The translations under genes and the position numbers were made by a program. Positions 35,514 to 44,143 of a stretch of 64,000 nt of DNA are shown here, one piece after another. Position 1 is the stretch's first letter; every line of letters starts with the position of its first letter. The notes under the pieces are model-generated. The model saw only the letters and a list, made by a program, of their open reading frames with translations, did no database searches and was not told the origin of the DNA. Source of the DNA: Bradyrhizobium sp. U87765 SZCCT0048 (lineage in GTDB: Bacteria; Pseudomonadota; Alphaproteobacteria; Rhizobiales; Xanthobacteraceae); NCBI RefSeq assembly GCF_018131225.1, contig NZ_JAFCMM010000005.1, forward strand, positions 248,001 to 312,000. The letters run 5' to 3'.

Positions 35514-36185
35514 ATGAAGGCGACACAAGAGAGTCGGCAGACCACCGCCGAACTCGACGATCGGCGCTGCCGCGGCCGGCCGCAGCTGCGCTCGGACGAC
35601 GAGACCCGGGCCATCATCTTCGAGGTGGCGCGTCACCAGTTCATCGAGAAGGGTTTCGCCGCGACCAGCATGGAGACCGTCGCGCGCGGCGCCGGCATCT
35701 CCACCCGCACGCTCTATCGCCTCGTGCCCAACAAGACCGCGCTGTTCGAGGCGATGCTGACTGCGCGCATGGACCGCTTCCTTGAGCAGGTCAGCCTGCA
35801 GACCTGCGAGCACCAGGACGTCGAGATGGCGCTGCGGGCGGCGCTGACCGTGTGCGCCGAAATGATGTTCGACGAGGAGGTCATCGCCCTGCAGCGCGTG
35901 ATGCTGGCGGAGGGCGATCGCGTGCCCGAAATGGCGGAAACCTTCTATCAGAAGGCGATGCGGCGCTCGGTGGCGGCGCTGGCCGACTGGCTGCGCGCGC
36001 GCCGCCAGCGCAGCCTGATCGAGTTCGACGACGCCGAGGAAGCCGCGGGCATCCTCATCGGCATGCTCGCCTTCGCGCCGCAGCGCGCCGCGCTGTTCGG
36101 CCACCAGCCGCTGCCGACGCGCGAGGCCACCGAAAAGCGTGTGTGCACCTGCGCCTCGCTGTTCCTGCACGGCTGCGCCGTCTGA
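35514..36185 (+). CDS. TetR-family transcriptional regulator
   Basis: A 223-residue regulator. The N-terminal HTH spans ~25-80 (GRPQLRSDDETRAIIFEVAR, KGFAATSMETVARGAGIS, TLYRLVPNKTALFEAML) and the C-terminal ligand domain resembles the TetR_C_14/YsiA-like group. ATG 35514 follows GGGAGGG; the open frame upstream crosses the operator and is not coding. It is probably autoregulated via the palindrome at 35415. No obvious structural gene is attached downstream; the next gene, another TetR, is convergent. Confidence 0.88.
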   Translation: MKATQESRQTTAELDDRRCRGRPQLRSDDETRAIIFEVARHQFIEKGFAATSMETVARGAGISTRTLYRLVPNKTALFEAMLTARMDRFLEQVSLQTCEHQDVEMALRAALTVCAEMMFDEEVIALQRVMLAEGDRVPEMAETFYQKAMRRSVAALADWLRARRQRSLIEFDDAEEAAGILIGMLAFAPQRAALFGHQPLPTREATEKRVCTCASLFLHGCAV

Positions 36186-36212
36186 CGCGCGCGCCGTTCG
36201 CTGCCGCGTTGC

Positions 36213-36845
36213 TCAGGCGTGCAGGCGCCGCCGCGTGCGGCGCGGTCCGCGCAGCGCCTTGAGGTTGGCGGCGCACAGCGCATCGAAATGATCGAGGATG
36301 CGGCCGTCGCCGGCGAGTGCGGGATGCGCCACCGCGGCATGCGCCAGCAAGGTGGCGTTGCGATGCTGCAGCGTCGCCGTCAGGCGGATCTCGTCGGCGC
36401 CGGCGTCGGGACATTCCTCCGTCAGCGCCAGCGCGATCTCGTCCACCATCTGCGCGATGCAGTGCTGGAATTCGACGGACGGCCGCGCCGTCTCGGCGAG
36501 GCGGATCAGGTTGAGATGCAGCATCTGCGCGCCGCAATGGTCGTTGAGGATTTCGACGAACGGCAGGCGCAGCCGCGTCCTGGCCGAACGGCCCCTTGAC
36601 GCAAGGCGCGTGTCGCGCAGCAGGCCGACGGTGTCGTCGAGGTGCTGGCGCAGCAGCGCCACCGCGATCGCCTCCTTGCCGCCGAAGTACTGATACAGCG
36701 AGCCGATGCTGACGCCGGCGACCTCGGCGATGCGGTTGGTGGTGGCCTCCGCCAGCGGCACGGTGTTCAAAACGCGAGTTGCACCGGCGAGGATGCAGGC
36801 GATCATCTGCTCCGAACGCGCCTGTTTCGGGGCTTTCCTGAGCAT
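36213..36845 (-). CDS. TetR-family transcriptional regulator
   Basis: A 210-residue regulator with HTH ~8-60 (QARSEQMIACILAGATRVL, TTNRIAEVAGVSIGSLYQYF, GGKEAIAVALL) and a C-terminal domain of the TetR_C_17/AefR-like type. It is divergent from the CocE-type hydrolase gene across 116 bp and likely represses it. A 13-bp sequence AAACGCGAGTTGC occurs at 36770-36782 (inside this gene) and at 36870-36882 (just upstream of it), exactly 100 bp apart; these are possible binding sites. Confidence 0.88.
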   Translation of the reverse strand: MLRKAPKQARSEQMIACILAGATRVLNTVPLAEATTNRIAEVAGVSIGSLYQYFGGKEAIAVALLRQHLDDTVGLLRDTRLASRGRSARTRLRLPFVEILNDHCGAQMLHLNLIRLAETARPSVEFQHCIAQMVDEIALALTEECPDAGADEIRLTATLQHRNATLLAHAAVAHPALAGDGRILDHFDALCAANLKALRGPRRTRRRLHA

Positions 36846-36961
36846 TCAATCCTCCCTTGCGCCGCATGGAAACGCGAGTTGCCGGCCTCCACCGTGCCGC
36901 CGAGGATGCGCTGCGCGAGCCTGACGATCGCGCGCCATCACCAGCCGCGAGGGAACCGCCG

Positions 36962-38761
36962 ATGTTTCGCCGATGCTTGCACCCGGCCACCCTTCTGACA
37001 ACAGGATTTGTCCTTGCCATGACAGCAGTGATCCCGACGGCGACCGCCGAGCCGGCCGCCATCTCCGTGCCCGGCATGATCATCGAACACAATGTCGCTG
37101 TCACCATGACCGACGGCCTTGCGCTGCGGGTCAACATCTATCGCCCGGACAAGCCGGGCCGCTTCCCGGTGGTGATGCTGCACGGCCCGTATGGCAAGGA
37201 CACGCCGGACGCGGAAGCACCGGCCTATCAGGAGGCCTGGAAGAAGCTGCTGATCAGGAATCCGGAGCTGTGCAAGACCTCGTCGTGCCGCCTCATCCGC
37301 TGGGAGGCGCCGGATCCCGAGCGCTGGGTGCCGGACGGCTATGTCATCATTCACGCCGACTCGCGCGGCAGCAATGCTTCGCCCGGGCTGCTCGATCCGT
37401 TCGCGCCGCGCCACACCGAGGACTATGCGACGCTGATCGGCTGGGCCGCGCATCAGCCCTGGAGCAGCGGCAAGGTCGGCCTGCTCGGCATCTCCTACTA
37501 CGCCATCAACCAGTGGCAGGTCGCGGCGCGCCGGCCGGAAGGCCTTGCCGCGATCATTCCGTGGGAGGGCGCGTTCGATCATTACCGCGACGTCTCCCAT
37601 CATGGCGGCATCCCCAGCACCGCATTCCAGACCATGTGGTTCGCGCGCCAGGTCGCGATCAACCAGCATGGCAATGGCGACACACCTTATCGCGACGCGC
37701 TGACCGGCGCGGTCGCCACCGGCGCGCCGCTGCCGCCGTCGTTGCTTCGGGTCAACCGCATCGAGCCGGCGGAGGCGTCGCTGCGCCAGCCGTTCGATGG
37801 CGCGTATTATCAGGAGCGCACGCCGGACGGCGCGCGCATCGAGGTGCCGCTGCTGTCGGTCGGCAACTGGGGCGGGCAGGGCCTGCATGGCCGCGGCAAC
37901 ATCGAGGGCTATCTTGCCGCCGGCAGCGCCCAGAAATGGCTGCGCATCCACACCGGCGATCATCACGCGCCGTTCTATGCAGAGGATTCACTCGCGCTGC
38001 AGAAACGTTTCTTCGATCGTTTCCTGAAGGGTGAGCAAAACGGCTTCGATCAGGAGGCGCCGATCACGCTGGCGATCCGGCGGCCGGACGGTGTGACCTG
38101 GCGGGCGGAGAGCGAGTGGCCGCTGCGTGGCACGCGGTGGGAGCGCTACTATCTCGATGCCGCGGACGGCGGTCTCGCTGCCGGCAAGACACCGGTGACC
38201 GCCGAGCGCAGCTATGATGCGTCGGGCGAAGGCCTCACCTTCACCACCGCGCCGTTCGCGGAGGCGACCGAGTTCACCGGGCCGGTGAAGCTCAAGCTGT
38301 GGGTGAAGTCGAGCACCGCCGACATGGACGTGTTCGCCACGCTGCGGCTGATCGATCCCAATGGCCACGACGTCACCTTCGACGGCGCGTCGGAGCCGCA
38401 TGCGCCGGTGTCGCAGGGCTGGCTGCGCGTGTCGCATCGTCAGCTCGATGCCGCGCGCTCGACCGAGGCGCGGCCCTATCATCCGCATCTCGTCGCCGAG
38501 CCGATGACGCCCGGGCAGGCGTATGAAGTCGACATCGAGATCTGGGCGACCAGCATCGTCGTGCCCCCGGGCTATCGGCTCGCGCTCACGGTGCAGGGCA
38601 GGGATTGGGAGCTGCCCGGCCTCGAAGGACCGTTCAAGGGATCGGGGCCGTTCCTGCATGTCGGCCGCGATGCCGCGCTTTATGGAGGCACCAACACCAT
38701 CGCCTCCGGCGAAGGACAAGAGTCCTATCTGCTGCTGCCGCGAATCCCCACCAGCCGGTGA
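36962..38761 (+). CDS. exported CocE/NonD-family hydrolase
   Basis: A 599-residue serine hydrolase of the X-Pro dipeptidyl-peptidase/cocaine esterase (S15) group. Signal peptide at ~1-30 (LLTTGFVLAMTAVIPTATAE). The catalytic domain spans ~45-340 with the oxyanion region VVMLHGPYGKD, the nucleophile elbow LGISYYAINQW (Ser) and the His in IHTGDHHAPFYAEDS. The C-terminal jelly-roll domain (~400-590, with FTGPVKLKLWVKSSTADMDV) is typical. It cleaves ester or amide bonds of small molecules; the substrate is unknown. ATG 36962 follows GAGGGAA. Probably controlled by the divergent TetR. Confidence 0.9.
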   Translation: MFRRCLHPATLLTTGFVLAMTAVIPTATAEPAAISVPGMIIEHNVAVTMTDGLALRVNIYRPDKPGRFPVVMLHGPYGKDTPDAEAPAYQEAWKKLLIRNPELCKTSSCRLIRWEAPDPERWVPDGYVIIHADSRGSNASPGLLDPFAPRHTEDYATLIGWAAHQPWSSGKVGLLGISYYAINQWQVAARRPEGLAAIIPWEGAFDHYRDVSHHGGIPSTAFQTMWFARQVAINQHGNGDTPYRDALTGAVATGAPLPPSLLRVNRIEPAEASLRQPFDGAYYQERTPDGARIEVPLLSVGNWGGQGLHGRGNIEGYLAAGSAQKWLRIHTGDHHAPFYAEDSLALQKRFFDRFLKGEQNGFDQEAPITLAIRRPDGVTWRAESEWPLRGTRWERYYLDAADGGLAAGKTPVTAERSYDASGEGLTFTTAPFAEATEFTGPVKLKLWVKSSTADMDVFATLRLIDPNGHDVTFDGASEPHAPVSQGWLRVSHRQLDAARSTEARPYHPHLVAEPMTPGQAYEVDIEIWATSIVVPPGYRLALTVQGRDWELPGLEGPFKGSGPFLHVGRDAALYGGTNTIASGEGQESYLLLPRIPTSR

Positions 38762-38767
38762 CGGACA

Positions 38768-38803
38768 GGGCGGAGTGACTTTGTCGCGTCACTCCGTCCC
38801 TTC
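38768..38803 (+). terminator. hairpin terminator after the CocE-type hydrolase
   Basis: GGGCGGAGTGAC (38768-38779) pairs with GTCACTCCGTCC (38788-38799) around an 8-nt loop. The following T-run is weak (CTTCATT), so it may be factor-assisted. It lies 7 bp after the stop. The rest of the 400-bp gap to 39162 shows no gene or clear repeat that I can support. Confidence 0.6.
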
Positions 38804-39161
38804 ATTGGTTGCGCGCGAGATCATCGTCAGCCCTGCACCGGGCGCAGATCCCGCGATCGTACGATGTGGCGGCATGTGAGCGATTGTACGTAGATCTGCG
38901 GAGATCATCACGCGCGGATTGACGGACGAGCGTCCGTTCGTAGCAAGACAATCTCCTGTTGCCTGCGATTGCCTGTCGATCGAGCAGGAGTGCTGTCGTA
39001 GATGGAGCGAAAACCATTGCGGCACAGGCATAACTATCACCGCGCAAAACCTGACGGAACTTGTCGAGTGTTGCTGCAGCCACACAGAATTCCGTGCACG
39101 CCTGGCATAGGATGACTCCAGTCATTTTGCGAATGTTGGTCGTCATCAGGGGGAATTGCAG

Positions 39162-40007
39162 ATGAAAAAGGTTTTGCTCTCCACCGCGGTCGCCCTGGTT
39201 GGCATCGCAACTGTCGCGGGCTCGGCGTCGGCCGCTGACCTCGCCGCGCGCCCCTACACCAAGGCGCCGCCGATCGTCGAACCGATCTTCACCTGGACGG
39301 GCTGGTACATCGGCGTCAACGGTGGTGGTTCCTTCGGCGGCTCTTCGACCGGCAAGCTCGCTGCGTTCTCGACAGCTCCCGCCGGCAACGACTTCACCCC
39401 GGCTGTGGTCGCGGGCGGCACGCCGCGTGCGCTCGGCGTCAAGCACAACGGCGGCTTCGGCGGCGGCCAGATCGGCTACAACTGGCAGACCGGACCGTGG
39501 GTCTGGGGCCTCGAGACCGACATCCAGGGCGCCAGCATCGGCAGCGCCTCGACGGTGGTCTTCCCCGGCGGCGGCGGCATCGTCCCGAGCGTCTCCACCG
39601 GCCGCGATCGCATCGACTGGTTCGGCACCTTCCGTGGCCGCGTCGGCTATGCCGCCGACCGCGTGCTGTTCTACGCCACCGGCGGTCTCGCCTATGGCGA
39701 AGCCAAGAGCAGCATCAGCAATATCTACACGCCCAATACCTCCGGCGTGTTCGTCGGCAGCAAGAGCGATACGCGGGTCGGCTGGGCCGCAGGTGCCGGC
39801 ATCGAGTGGGCCTTCCTGCCGGGCTGGAGCCTGAAGGGCGAATATCTCCATGTCGACCTCGGCCGTACCAGTGTGAACGCCACCGACCCCATCAACTTCC
39901 CGGGCGGCGCGTTCGCGACCTACCGCTTCAAGCACGACTTCGACAGTGCGCGTGTCGGTATCAACTATCACTTCAACAGCTTCAGCCCGATCCTGGCCAA
40001 GTACTAG
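39162..40007 (+). CDS. outer-membrane beta-barrel protein (Omp25/31-like)
   Basis: A 281-residue porin-like protein. Signal peptide MKKVLLSTAVALVGIATVAG with cleavage after SASA, a short linker AADLAARPYTKAPP common to rhizobial family members, then an eight-stranded barrel beginning FTWTGWYIGVNGGGSFGG with alternating aromatic strands (GWSLKGEYLHVDLG) and ending FNSFSPILAKY. ATG 39162 follows GGGGGAATTGCAG. It is a structural or surface protein of the outer membrane. A perfect terminator follows, so it is monocistronic. Confidence 0.92.
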   Translation: MKKVLLSTAVALVGIATVAGSASAADLAARPYTKAPPIVEPIFTWTGWYIGVNGGGSFGGSSTGKLAAFSTAPAGNDFTPAVVAGGTPRALGVKHNGGFGGGQIGYNWQTGPWVWGLETDIQGASIGSASTVVFPGGGGIVPSVSTGRDRIDWFGTFRGRVGYAADRVLFYATGGLAYGEAKSSISNIYTPNTSGVFVGSKSDTRVGWAAGAGIEWAFLPGWSLKGEYLHVDLGRTSVNATDPINFPGGAFATYRFKHDFDSARVGINYHFNSFSPILAKY

Positions 40008-40065
40008 GCTGGTCACCAAGGGATCATCGCGTCACGTTCGATCGTCTCCTCCCAACCCAGAAACT

Positions 40066-40091
40066 GGCCCGGCCTCGTGCCGGGCCTTTTT
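40066..40091 (+). terminator. rho-independent terminator after the porin gene
   Basis: GGCCCGGC (40066-40073), loop CTCGT, GCCGGGCC (40079-40086), then TTTTT. This is a textbook intrinsic terminator 59 bp after the stop. Confidence 0.92.
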
Positions 40092-40121
40092 GTCGAGGGC
40101 GAGGGTGCCGCAATCCGGGGG

Positions 40122-40150
40122 CTTGCGCTCATACCGGGGTGGGGTATGCT
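40122..40150 (+). promoter_or_regulatory. copper-cluster promoter with nested palindrome; predicts a leaderless mRNA
   Basis: -35 CTTGCG (40122-40127), 17-bp spacer, -10 TATGCT (40145-40150). The spacer and -10 are covered by ATACC-GGGGTGG-GGTAT (40131-40147), a CsoR/RcnR-like arrangement. The expected start of transcription, 6-7 nt after the -10, coincides with the ATG at 40157, and no Shine-Dalgarno lies before it. A 17-bp spacer argues against a MerR-type (CueR) activator, which needs 19-20 bp. Confidence 0.55.
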
Positions 40151-40156
40151 CCGTCC

Positions 40157-40699
40157 ATGCGCATGAGCCTGCGAGGAGCGAGCGATCGGACGCGTCCGGG
40201 CCTGACCCGGACCGCGCGGCTGCGCGCCGGCTGGTGCCTTGCGCTGCTTTACCTCACCTGTGTGCTGCTGCCGGGCCTGTCGCTGACGCTCGCCGCCGAT
40301 CCGGCGCGGGCCGCGCCGTGCATCGAGCAGGTTATCGCGACCCCCACGTATCATGCCGAAGCAGCGCATGTGGCCGGGCATGAACACGCGGGTCTCGGTC
40401 ACACCGCTCCTGGCGATGGCCCCGGCCACGCCGCCGCCCCGGGCGGCGATCACCATCACGGTTCGATGACCGCCATGGCAACGGATGTCGCCGCGGCGCC
40501 GGACAGCGGCGATCGCCCATCCTCCCATCACCACACCTCGCCCGGCCCGTGCTGCGCGATGATGTGTCTCAGCGCGCTGCCGGCAGCCCCTGCCGAACTT
40601 GCGCTTCCCGCCGCGGTGACGTCGCGTCGCACGCCCGACATTGCCCGCAGCCTCAGCGATGCCGCGCCGTCGCGGCGCGACCGTCCCCCCATGGCCTGA
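40157..40699 (+). CDS. histidine-rich protein, first gene of the copper cluster
   Basis: A 180-residue protein with an N-terminal hydrophobic segment (LRAGWCLALLYLTCVLLPGLSLTLA split as WCLALLYLTCVLLPGLSL) and an exported part with several His clusters (HVAGHEHAGLGH, GGDHHHGS, SSHHHTS) and Cys-Cys-x-Met-Met-Cys (PCCAMMCLSA). This is suited to binding Cu(I)/Cu(II). It resembles the DUF2946-type proteins found beside copper genes. ATG 40157 sits right at the predicted transcription start. Likely a periplasmic or membrane-anchored copper buffer. Confidence 0.75.
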   Translation: MRMSLRGASDRTRPGLTRTARLRAGWCLALLYLTCVLLPGLSLTLAADPARAAPCIEQVIATPTYHAEAAHVAGHEHAGLGHTAPGDGPGHAAAPGGDHHHGSMTAMATDVAAAPDSGDRPSSHHHTSPGPCCAMMCLSALPAAPAELALPAAVTSRRTPDIARSLSDAAPSRRDRPPMA

Positions 40700-40771
40700 T
40701 CCGACGTCACGCTGCCGCGTCGCGCTCGCCTGAGCGCGCGCTTTCCGTGCCATCGAGATTCGGGATTTTTC

Positions 40772-41059
40772 ATGCGAGCGCAACCTGCGGCGTCAGCCGC
40801 GGCCGCCGTCCGTTCGGGCGCGGCCATCCATCCCCTGTTCCTCATCGGCCGTGCGGCCGCCGTCGCCGCGGTGGTCGCGGCCGGCGGCTGCACGCCGCCG
40901 CGCCCGGCCATCGGCGCCGACCCGGCCGATCCTGCGGCGCGCGTCGCGCCGGTGCGCGCGGCGCCGGTCATCGACCGCTACGAATCGCTGCGGCCGCAGA
41001 CGCCGGCGGCGTGGCCGGCGCAGAACCGGCGCGTGACGCCGGACAGCGGGGAGCGATGA
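40772..41059 (+). CDS. small putative lipoprotein of the copper cluster
   Basis: A 95-residue product with a long N-terminal tail, a hydrophobic stretch (LIGRAAAVAAVVAAGGC) ending at a lipobox-like AAGGC (Cys ~40), then a Pro/Ala-rich mature part (RPAIGADPADPAARVAP). Its stop overlaps the TolC-like gene start (ATGA at 41056-41059), supporting expression as part of the operon. No known family; length and composition suggest a small envelope protein. Confidence 0.6.
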   Translation: MRAQPAASAAAAVRSGAAIHPLFLIGRAAAVAAVVAAGGCTPPRPAIGADPADPAARVAPVRAAPVIDRYESLRPQTPAAWPAQNRRVTPDSGER

Positions 41060-42462
41060 CCATGCGGCGCTGGTCATCTCTCATCGCCGCGACGGCGTCG
41101 CTGGCGATGCTGTCGGCCTGTGCATCGTTTTCGCCGGATCGCGGCATGGCCGTGGTGTCGCAGGCGACGCAGGCCGCGATCGGTGAGGACACGGTGGCGC
41201 GGCGCGACGCCGGCGCGACGGCCGAGGCAGGGGACCGCATGCGGGCGCTGCTGCGCAAGCCGCTTGCGGCCGATGATGCGGTGCGCGTCGCGCTGCTGAG
41301 CAACCGCGCGCTGCAGGCCGCCTACAGCGAGCTCGCGCTCGCGGAGGCCGACCAGGTCCAGGAGAGCCTGCCGCCGAATCCGACGCTGTCGCTGTCGCGC
41401 ATTGCTGGCGGCGGCGCGGTCGAGATCGAACGCCAGGTCGTGGTCGACATCCTGGCGCTGGCGACATTGCCGGCGCGCTCGGAAATCGCGCGCCAGCGCT
41501 TTGCTGCCGCGCAGTGGCGCGCGGTCGAGGCGACGCTGCGGCTCGCCGCCGACGTGCGCCGCGCCCATGCGCGCGCCGTCGCCGCGAGCGAACTCGTGGC
41601 GCTGCTCGCGGAGACGAAGGACACCGCGGAGGCGATCGCGCAGCTCGCGACGAAGCTCGGCGAAACCGGTGGTCTCAACAAGCTCGACCAGGCGCGCGAG
41701 CAGGTGTTTTACGCCGAGACCACGGCGGAGCTCGCCACCGCCCGCCAGGACGCGATGCGCACGCGCGAGGCGCTGACGCGGCTGCTGGGATTGTGGGGGG
41801 ACGATCTCGCCTATCGCCTGCCGCAGGCCCTGCCGGCGCTGCCGCGACCACCGACGCTCCCGGAGGTCGAGGTCGCGGCGATCAGCCGCCGCGCCGATCT
41901 GCAGGCGGCGCGGCGCTCGCTCGCCGCGCTCGCCGGCTCGCTCGATCTCACCCAGGCGAGCCGCTTCGTGTCGCTGCTCGATCTCGCCGGGGTGGCCAAG
42001 ACCACGCGCGAGGGCGGCGGCACGCTGCGCGAACGCGGCCTCGACGTGCAGCTGCAGGTGCCGCTGTTCGACGGCGGCGAGGTGCGCGTGCGCCAGGCGG
42101 CCGAGACCTACAACGCGGCGGTCGATCGCCTCGCGGACCAGGCGATCCGCGCGCGCTCCGAGGCGCGCGAGGCCTACCGCGCCTACCGGGCCTCCCATGA
42201 CATCGCCCGGCATTATCAGAGCGAAGTTCTGCCGCTACGCAAGGTGATCGCCCAGGAGATGCAGCTGCGCTTCTCCGGCATGCAGGTCGACGTGTTCACG
42301 CTGGTGACCGAGGCGCGCCAGCGCGTCGCGGCGCAGCGTGCGGCAATCGCTGCGCGGCGCGATGTCTTCCTGGCGCAGGCGGATCTGTCGGCGGCGATCC
42401 ATGGCGGCGGGCGCGGCGATGCGGCAGAGGCGCGACCGGCGACGACGGCCGCCGCGGAATGA
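41056..42462 (+). CDS. TolC-family outer-membrane factor (CusC/CopB-context)
   Basis: A 468-residue outer-membrane efflux protein. A lipoprotein signal precedes Cys ~18 (MLSACASF). Two coiled-coil/TolC repeats (~55-260 and ~270-455) contain ALLSNRALQAAYSELALAEA, LPPNPTLSLSRI, QVPLFDGGEVRVRQ and EMQLRFSGMQVDVFTL. Cus-type factors of this sort pair with RND pumps, but no CusB or CusA gene is present here, so the pump must lie elsewhere or the protein works alone. ATG 41056 is coupled to the upstream lipoprotein gene. Confidence 0.88.
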   Translation: MTMRRWSSLIAATASLAMLSACASFSPDRGMAVVSQATQAAIGEDTVARRDAGATAEAGDRMRALLRKPLAADDAVRVALLSNRALQAAYSELALAEADQVQESLPPNPTLSLSRIAGGGAVEIERQVVVDILALATLPARSEIARQRFAAAQWRAVEATLRLAADVRRAHARAVAASELVALLAETKDTAEAIAQLATKLGETGGLNKLDQAREQVFYAETTAELATARQDAMRTREALTRLLGLWGDDLAYRLPQALPALPRPPTLPEVEVAAISRRADLQAARRSLAALAGSLDLTQASRFVSLLDLAGVAKTTREGGGTLRERGLDVQLQVPLFDGGEVRVRQAAETYNAAVDRLADQAIRARSEAREAYRAYRASHDIARHYQSEVLPLRKVIAQEMQLRFSGMQVDVFTLVTEARQRVAAQRAAIAARRDVFLAQADLSAAIHGGGRGDAAEARPATTAAAE

Positions 42463-42566
42463 TGACCCCTGGCCCGGATGAGCGCTGCGACATCCGGGTG
42501 GGAACGACGAAAGCGGCCCCGGATATCGCTGCGCTCATCCGGACTCCGCGCCGCCTTCACTCCCGA

Positions 42567-42699
42567 CCTCATCCTGAGGAGCCTGCGAAGCAGGCGTCTC
42601 GAAGGACGAGGGCGGGGCACGGCGTTGGTGCACGGCCTTGGTGCACAGCCTTGGCCTCATGGTTCGAGACGCGCCTGCGGCGCTCCTCACCATGAGGAG
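42567..42699. repeat. palindromic intergenic repeat, family A
   Basis: CCTCATCCTGAGGAGCC, GTCTCGAAGGACGAGG, then CTCATGGTTCGAGACGC and CTCACCATGAGGAG. It occupies about half of the 288-bp gap between the TolC-like gene and the multicopper oxidase gene, interrupting the copper cluster. Confidence 0.7.
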
Positions 42700-42750
42700 T
42701 GGGGTTGGGCGACGAACCACGACGAATGACCTGTTGTTTGGAGATTCCTG

Positions 42751-44094
42751 ATGCTTTCCCGACGTAACTTCATCGGCACCGCGGCGCTGGCGGGCGTCAG
42801 CGCGGTCAGCGGCCGCGCGCAGGCCGCCGCCATCCCCGAGGCGGCCGTGATGGACAAGGCGACGACCCAGCCGCCGCTCGCCCCGACGAGCGGGCCGGAC
42901 TATCGCCCGGTGGTGACGCTCAACGGCTGGACGCTGCCATGGCGCATGAACGGCGCGTGGAAGGAATTCCATCTCGTCGCCGAGCCCGTGGTGCGCAGCT
43001 TCGCCGACGGCATGACCGCGCATCTGTGGGGCTATAACGGCCAGGCGCCGGGGCCGACCATCGAGGCGGTGGAAGGCGACACGGTGCGCATCTTCGTCAC
43101 CAACCACCTGCCCGAGCACACCACCGTGCACTGGCACGGCCTGATCCTGCCGAACGGCATGGATGGCGTCGGCGGCCTGACGCAGCCGCACATCAAGCCC
43201 GGCAAGACCTTCGTCTACGAGTTCGAGCTCAGGCACAGCGGCACCTTCATGTACCACCCGCACTCCGACGAGATGGTGCAGATGGCGATGGGCATGATGG
43301 GCATGTTCGTCGTGCATCCGCGCGACACGACGTTCCGCCCGGTCGACCGCGACTTCGTCTTCATCATGAGCAGCTATCTCATCGATCCCGGCAGCTACCT
43401 GCCCAAGGTCAACGAGATGACCGACTTCAACATGTGGACGTGGAATGCGCGGGTGTTCCCCGGCATCGATGCCCTGCCGGTGCGGCTCGGCGACCGGGTG
43501 CGGGTGCGCATCGGCAACCTCACCATGACCAACCATCCGATCCATCTGCACGGGCACAAGTTCGGCGTGTCGTGCACCGACGGCGGCTGGGTGCCGGAGA
43601 GCGCGCAGTGGCCGGAGACGACCACCGATGTTCCGGTCGGCGCGGTGCGCGCGATCGACTTCACCGCCGACAATCCCGGCGACTGGGCGTTCCACTGCCA
43701 CAAGTCGCACCACACCATGAACGCCATGGGGCACGACATGCGCAATCTCATCGGCGTGCCCAGGAAAGACATCGCGCGCGCGGTGCGACGCCTCGCACCC
43801 GACGCCATGGTGATGGGCTCGACCGGCATGGCGATGGGCGAGATGGAGATGCCCGCGCCCGACAACACGCTGCCGATGATGACCGGCAGCGGCCCGTTCG
43901 GCCCGCTGGAGATGGGCGGCATGTTCACGGTGATGAAGGTGCGTGCCGACCTTGCCGCCAACGACTACCGCGATCCCGGCGCCTACGCTCATCCCGCCGG
44001 CACGGTGGCCTACGAGATCGCAACGCCGCCGGCGGCCGCGCCTGCGGCGCCGCTGCCCGACAGCAGCAAGGGCGCGGCGAAACCGCGCACGTGA
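42751..44094 (+). CDS. multicopper oxidase (Tat-exported)
   Basis: A 447-residue cupredoxin-domain oxidase. Twin-arginine leader LSRRNFIGTAALAGVSAV. The four copper motifs are intact: HWHG (~127), HPHSDE (~166), HPIHLHGH (~260) and HCHKSHH (~316) at the type 1/type 3 sites. A Met-rich tail (MEMPAPDNTLPMMTGSG, MVMGSTGMAMG) resembles the copper-binding methionine segments of CueO/CopA. It probably oxidises Cu(I) to Cu(II) in the periplasm. First of three closely spaced genes with a cupredoxin and a CusF-like protein. Confidence 0.93.
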   Translation: MLSRRNFIGTAALAGVSAVSGRAQAAAIPEAAVMDKATTQPPLAPTSGPDYRPVVTLNGWTLPWRMNGAWKEFHLVAEPVVRSFADGMTAHLWGYNGQAPGPTIEAVEGDTVRIFVTNHLPEHTTVHWHGLILPNGMDGVGGLTQPHIKPGKTFVYEFELRHSGTFMYHPHSDEMVQMAMGMMGMFVVHPRDTTFRPVDRDFVFIMSSYLIDPGSYLPKVNEMTDFNMWTWNARVFPGIDALPVRLGDRVRVRIGNLTMTNHPIHLHGHKFGVSCTDGGWVPESAQWPETTTDVPVGAVRAIDFTADNPGDWAFHCHKSHHTMNAMGHDMRNLIGVPRKDIARAVRRLAPDAMVMGSTGMAMGEMEMPAPDNTLPMMTGSGPFGPLEMGGMFTVMKVRADLAANDYRDPGAYAHPAGTVAYEIATPPAAAPAAPLPDSSKGAAKPRT

Positions 44095-44143
44095 CCATCC
44101 GCTTTCCCCACCACCCCTACCCAGCCTAACAGGAGCAATGCCA

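Noticed and set aside
38789..39085. 98-codon minus-strand frame in the gap before the porin gene
   Set aside because: Overlaps the terminator hairpin, has mixed codon usage unlike the neighbours and no ribosome binding site.
40131..40147. CueR/MerR-type operator for the copper cluster
   Set aside because: The spacer between -35 and -10 is 17 bp and the palindrome lacks the ACCTTCC-type arms, so a MerR activator is unlikely; a CsoR-like repressor fits better.
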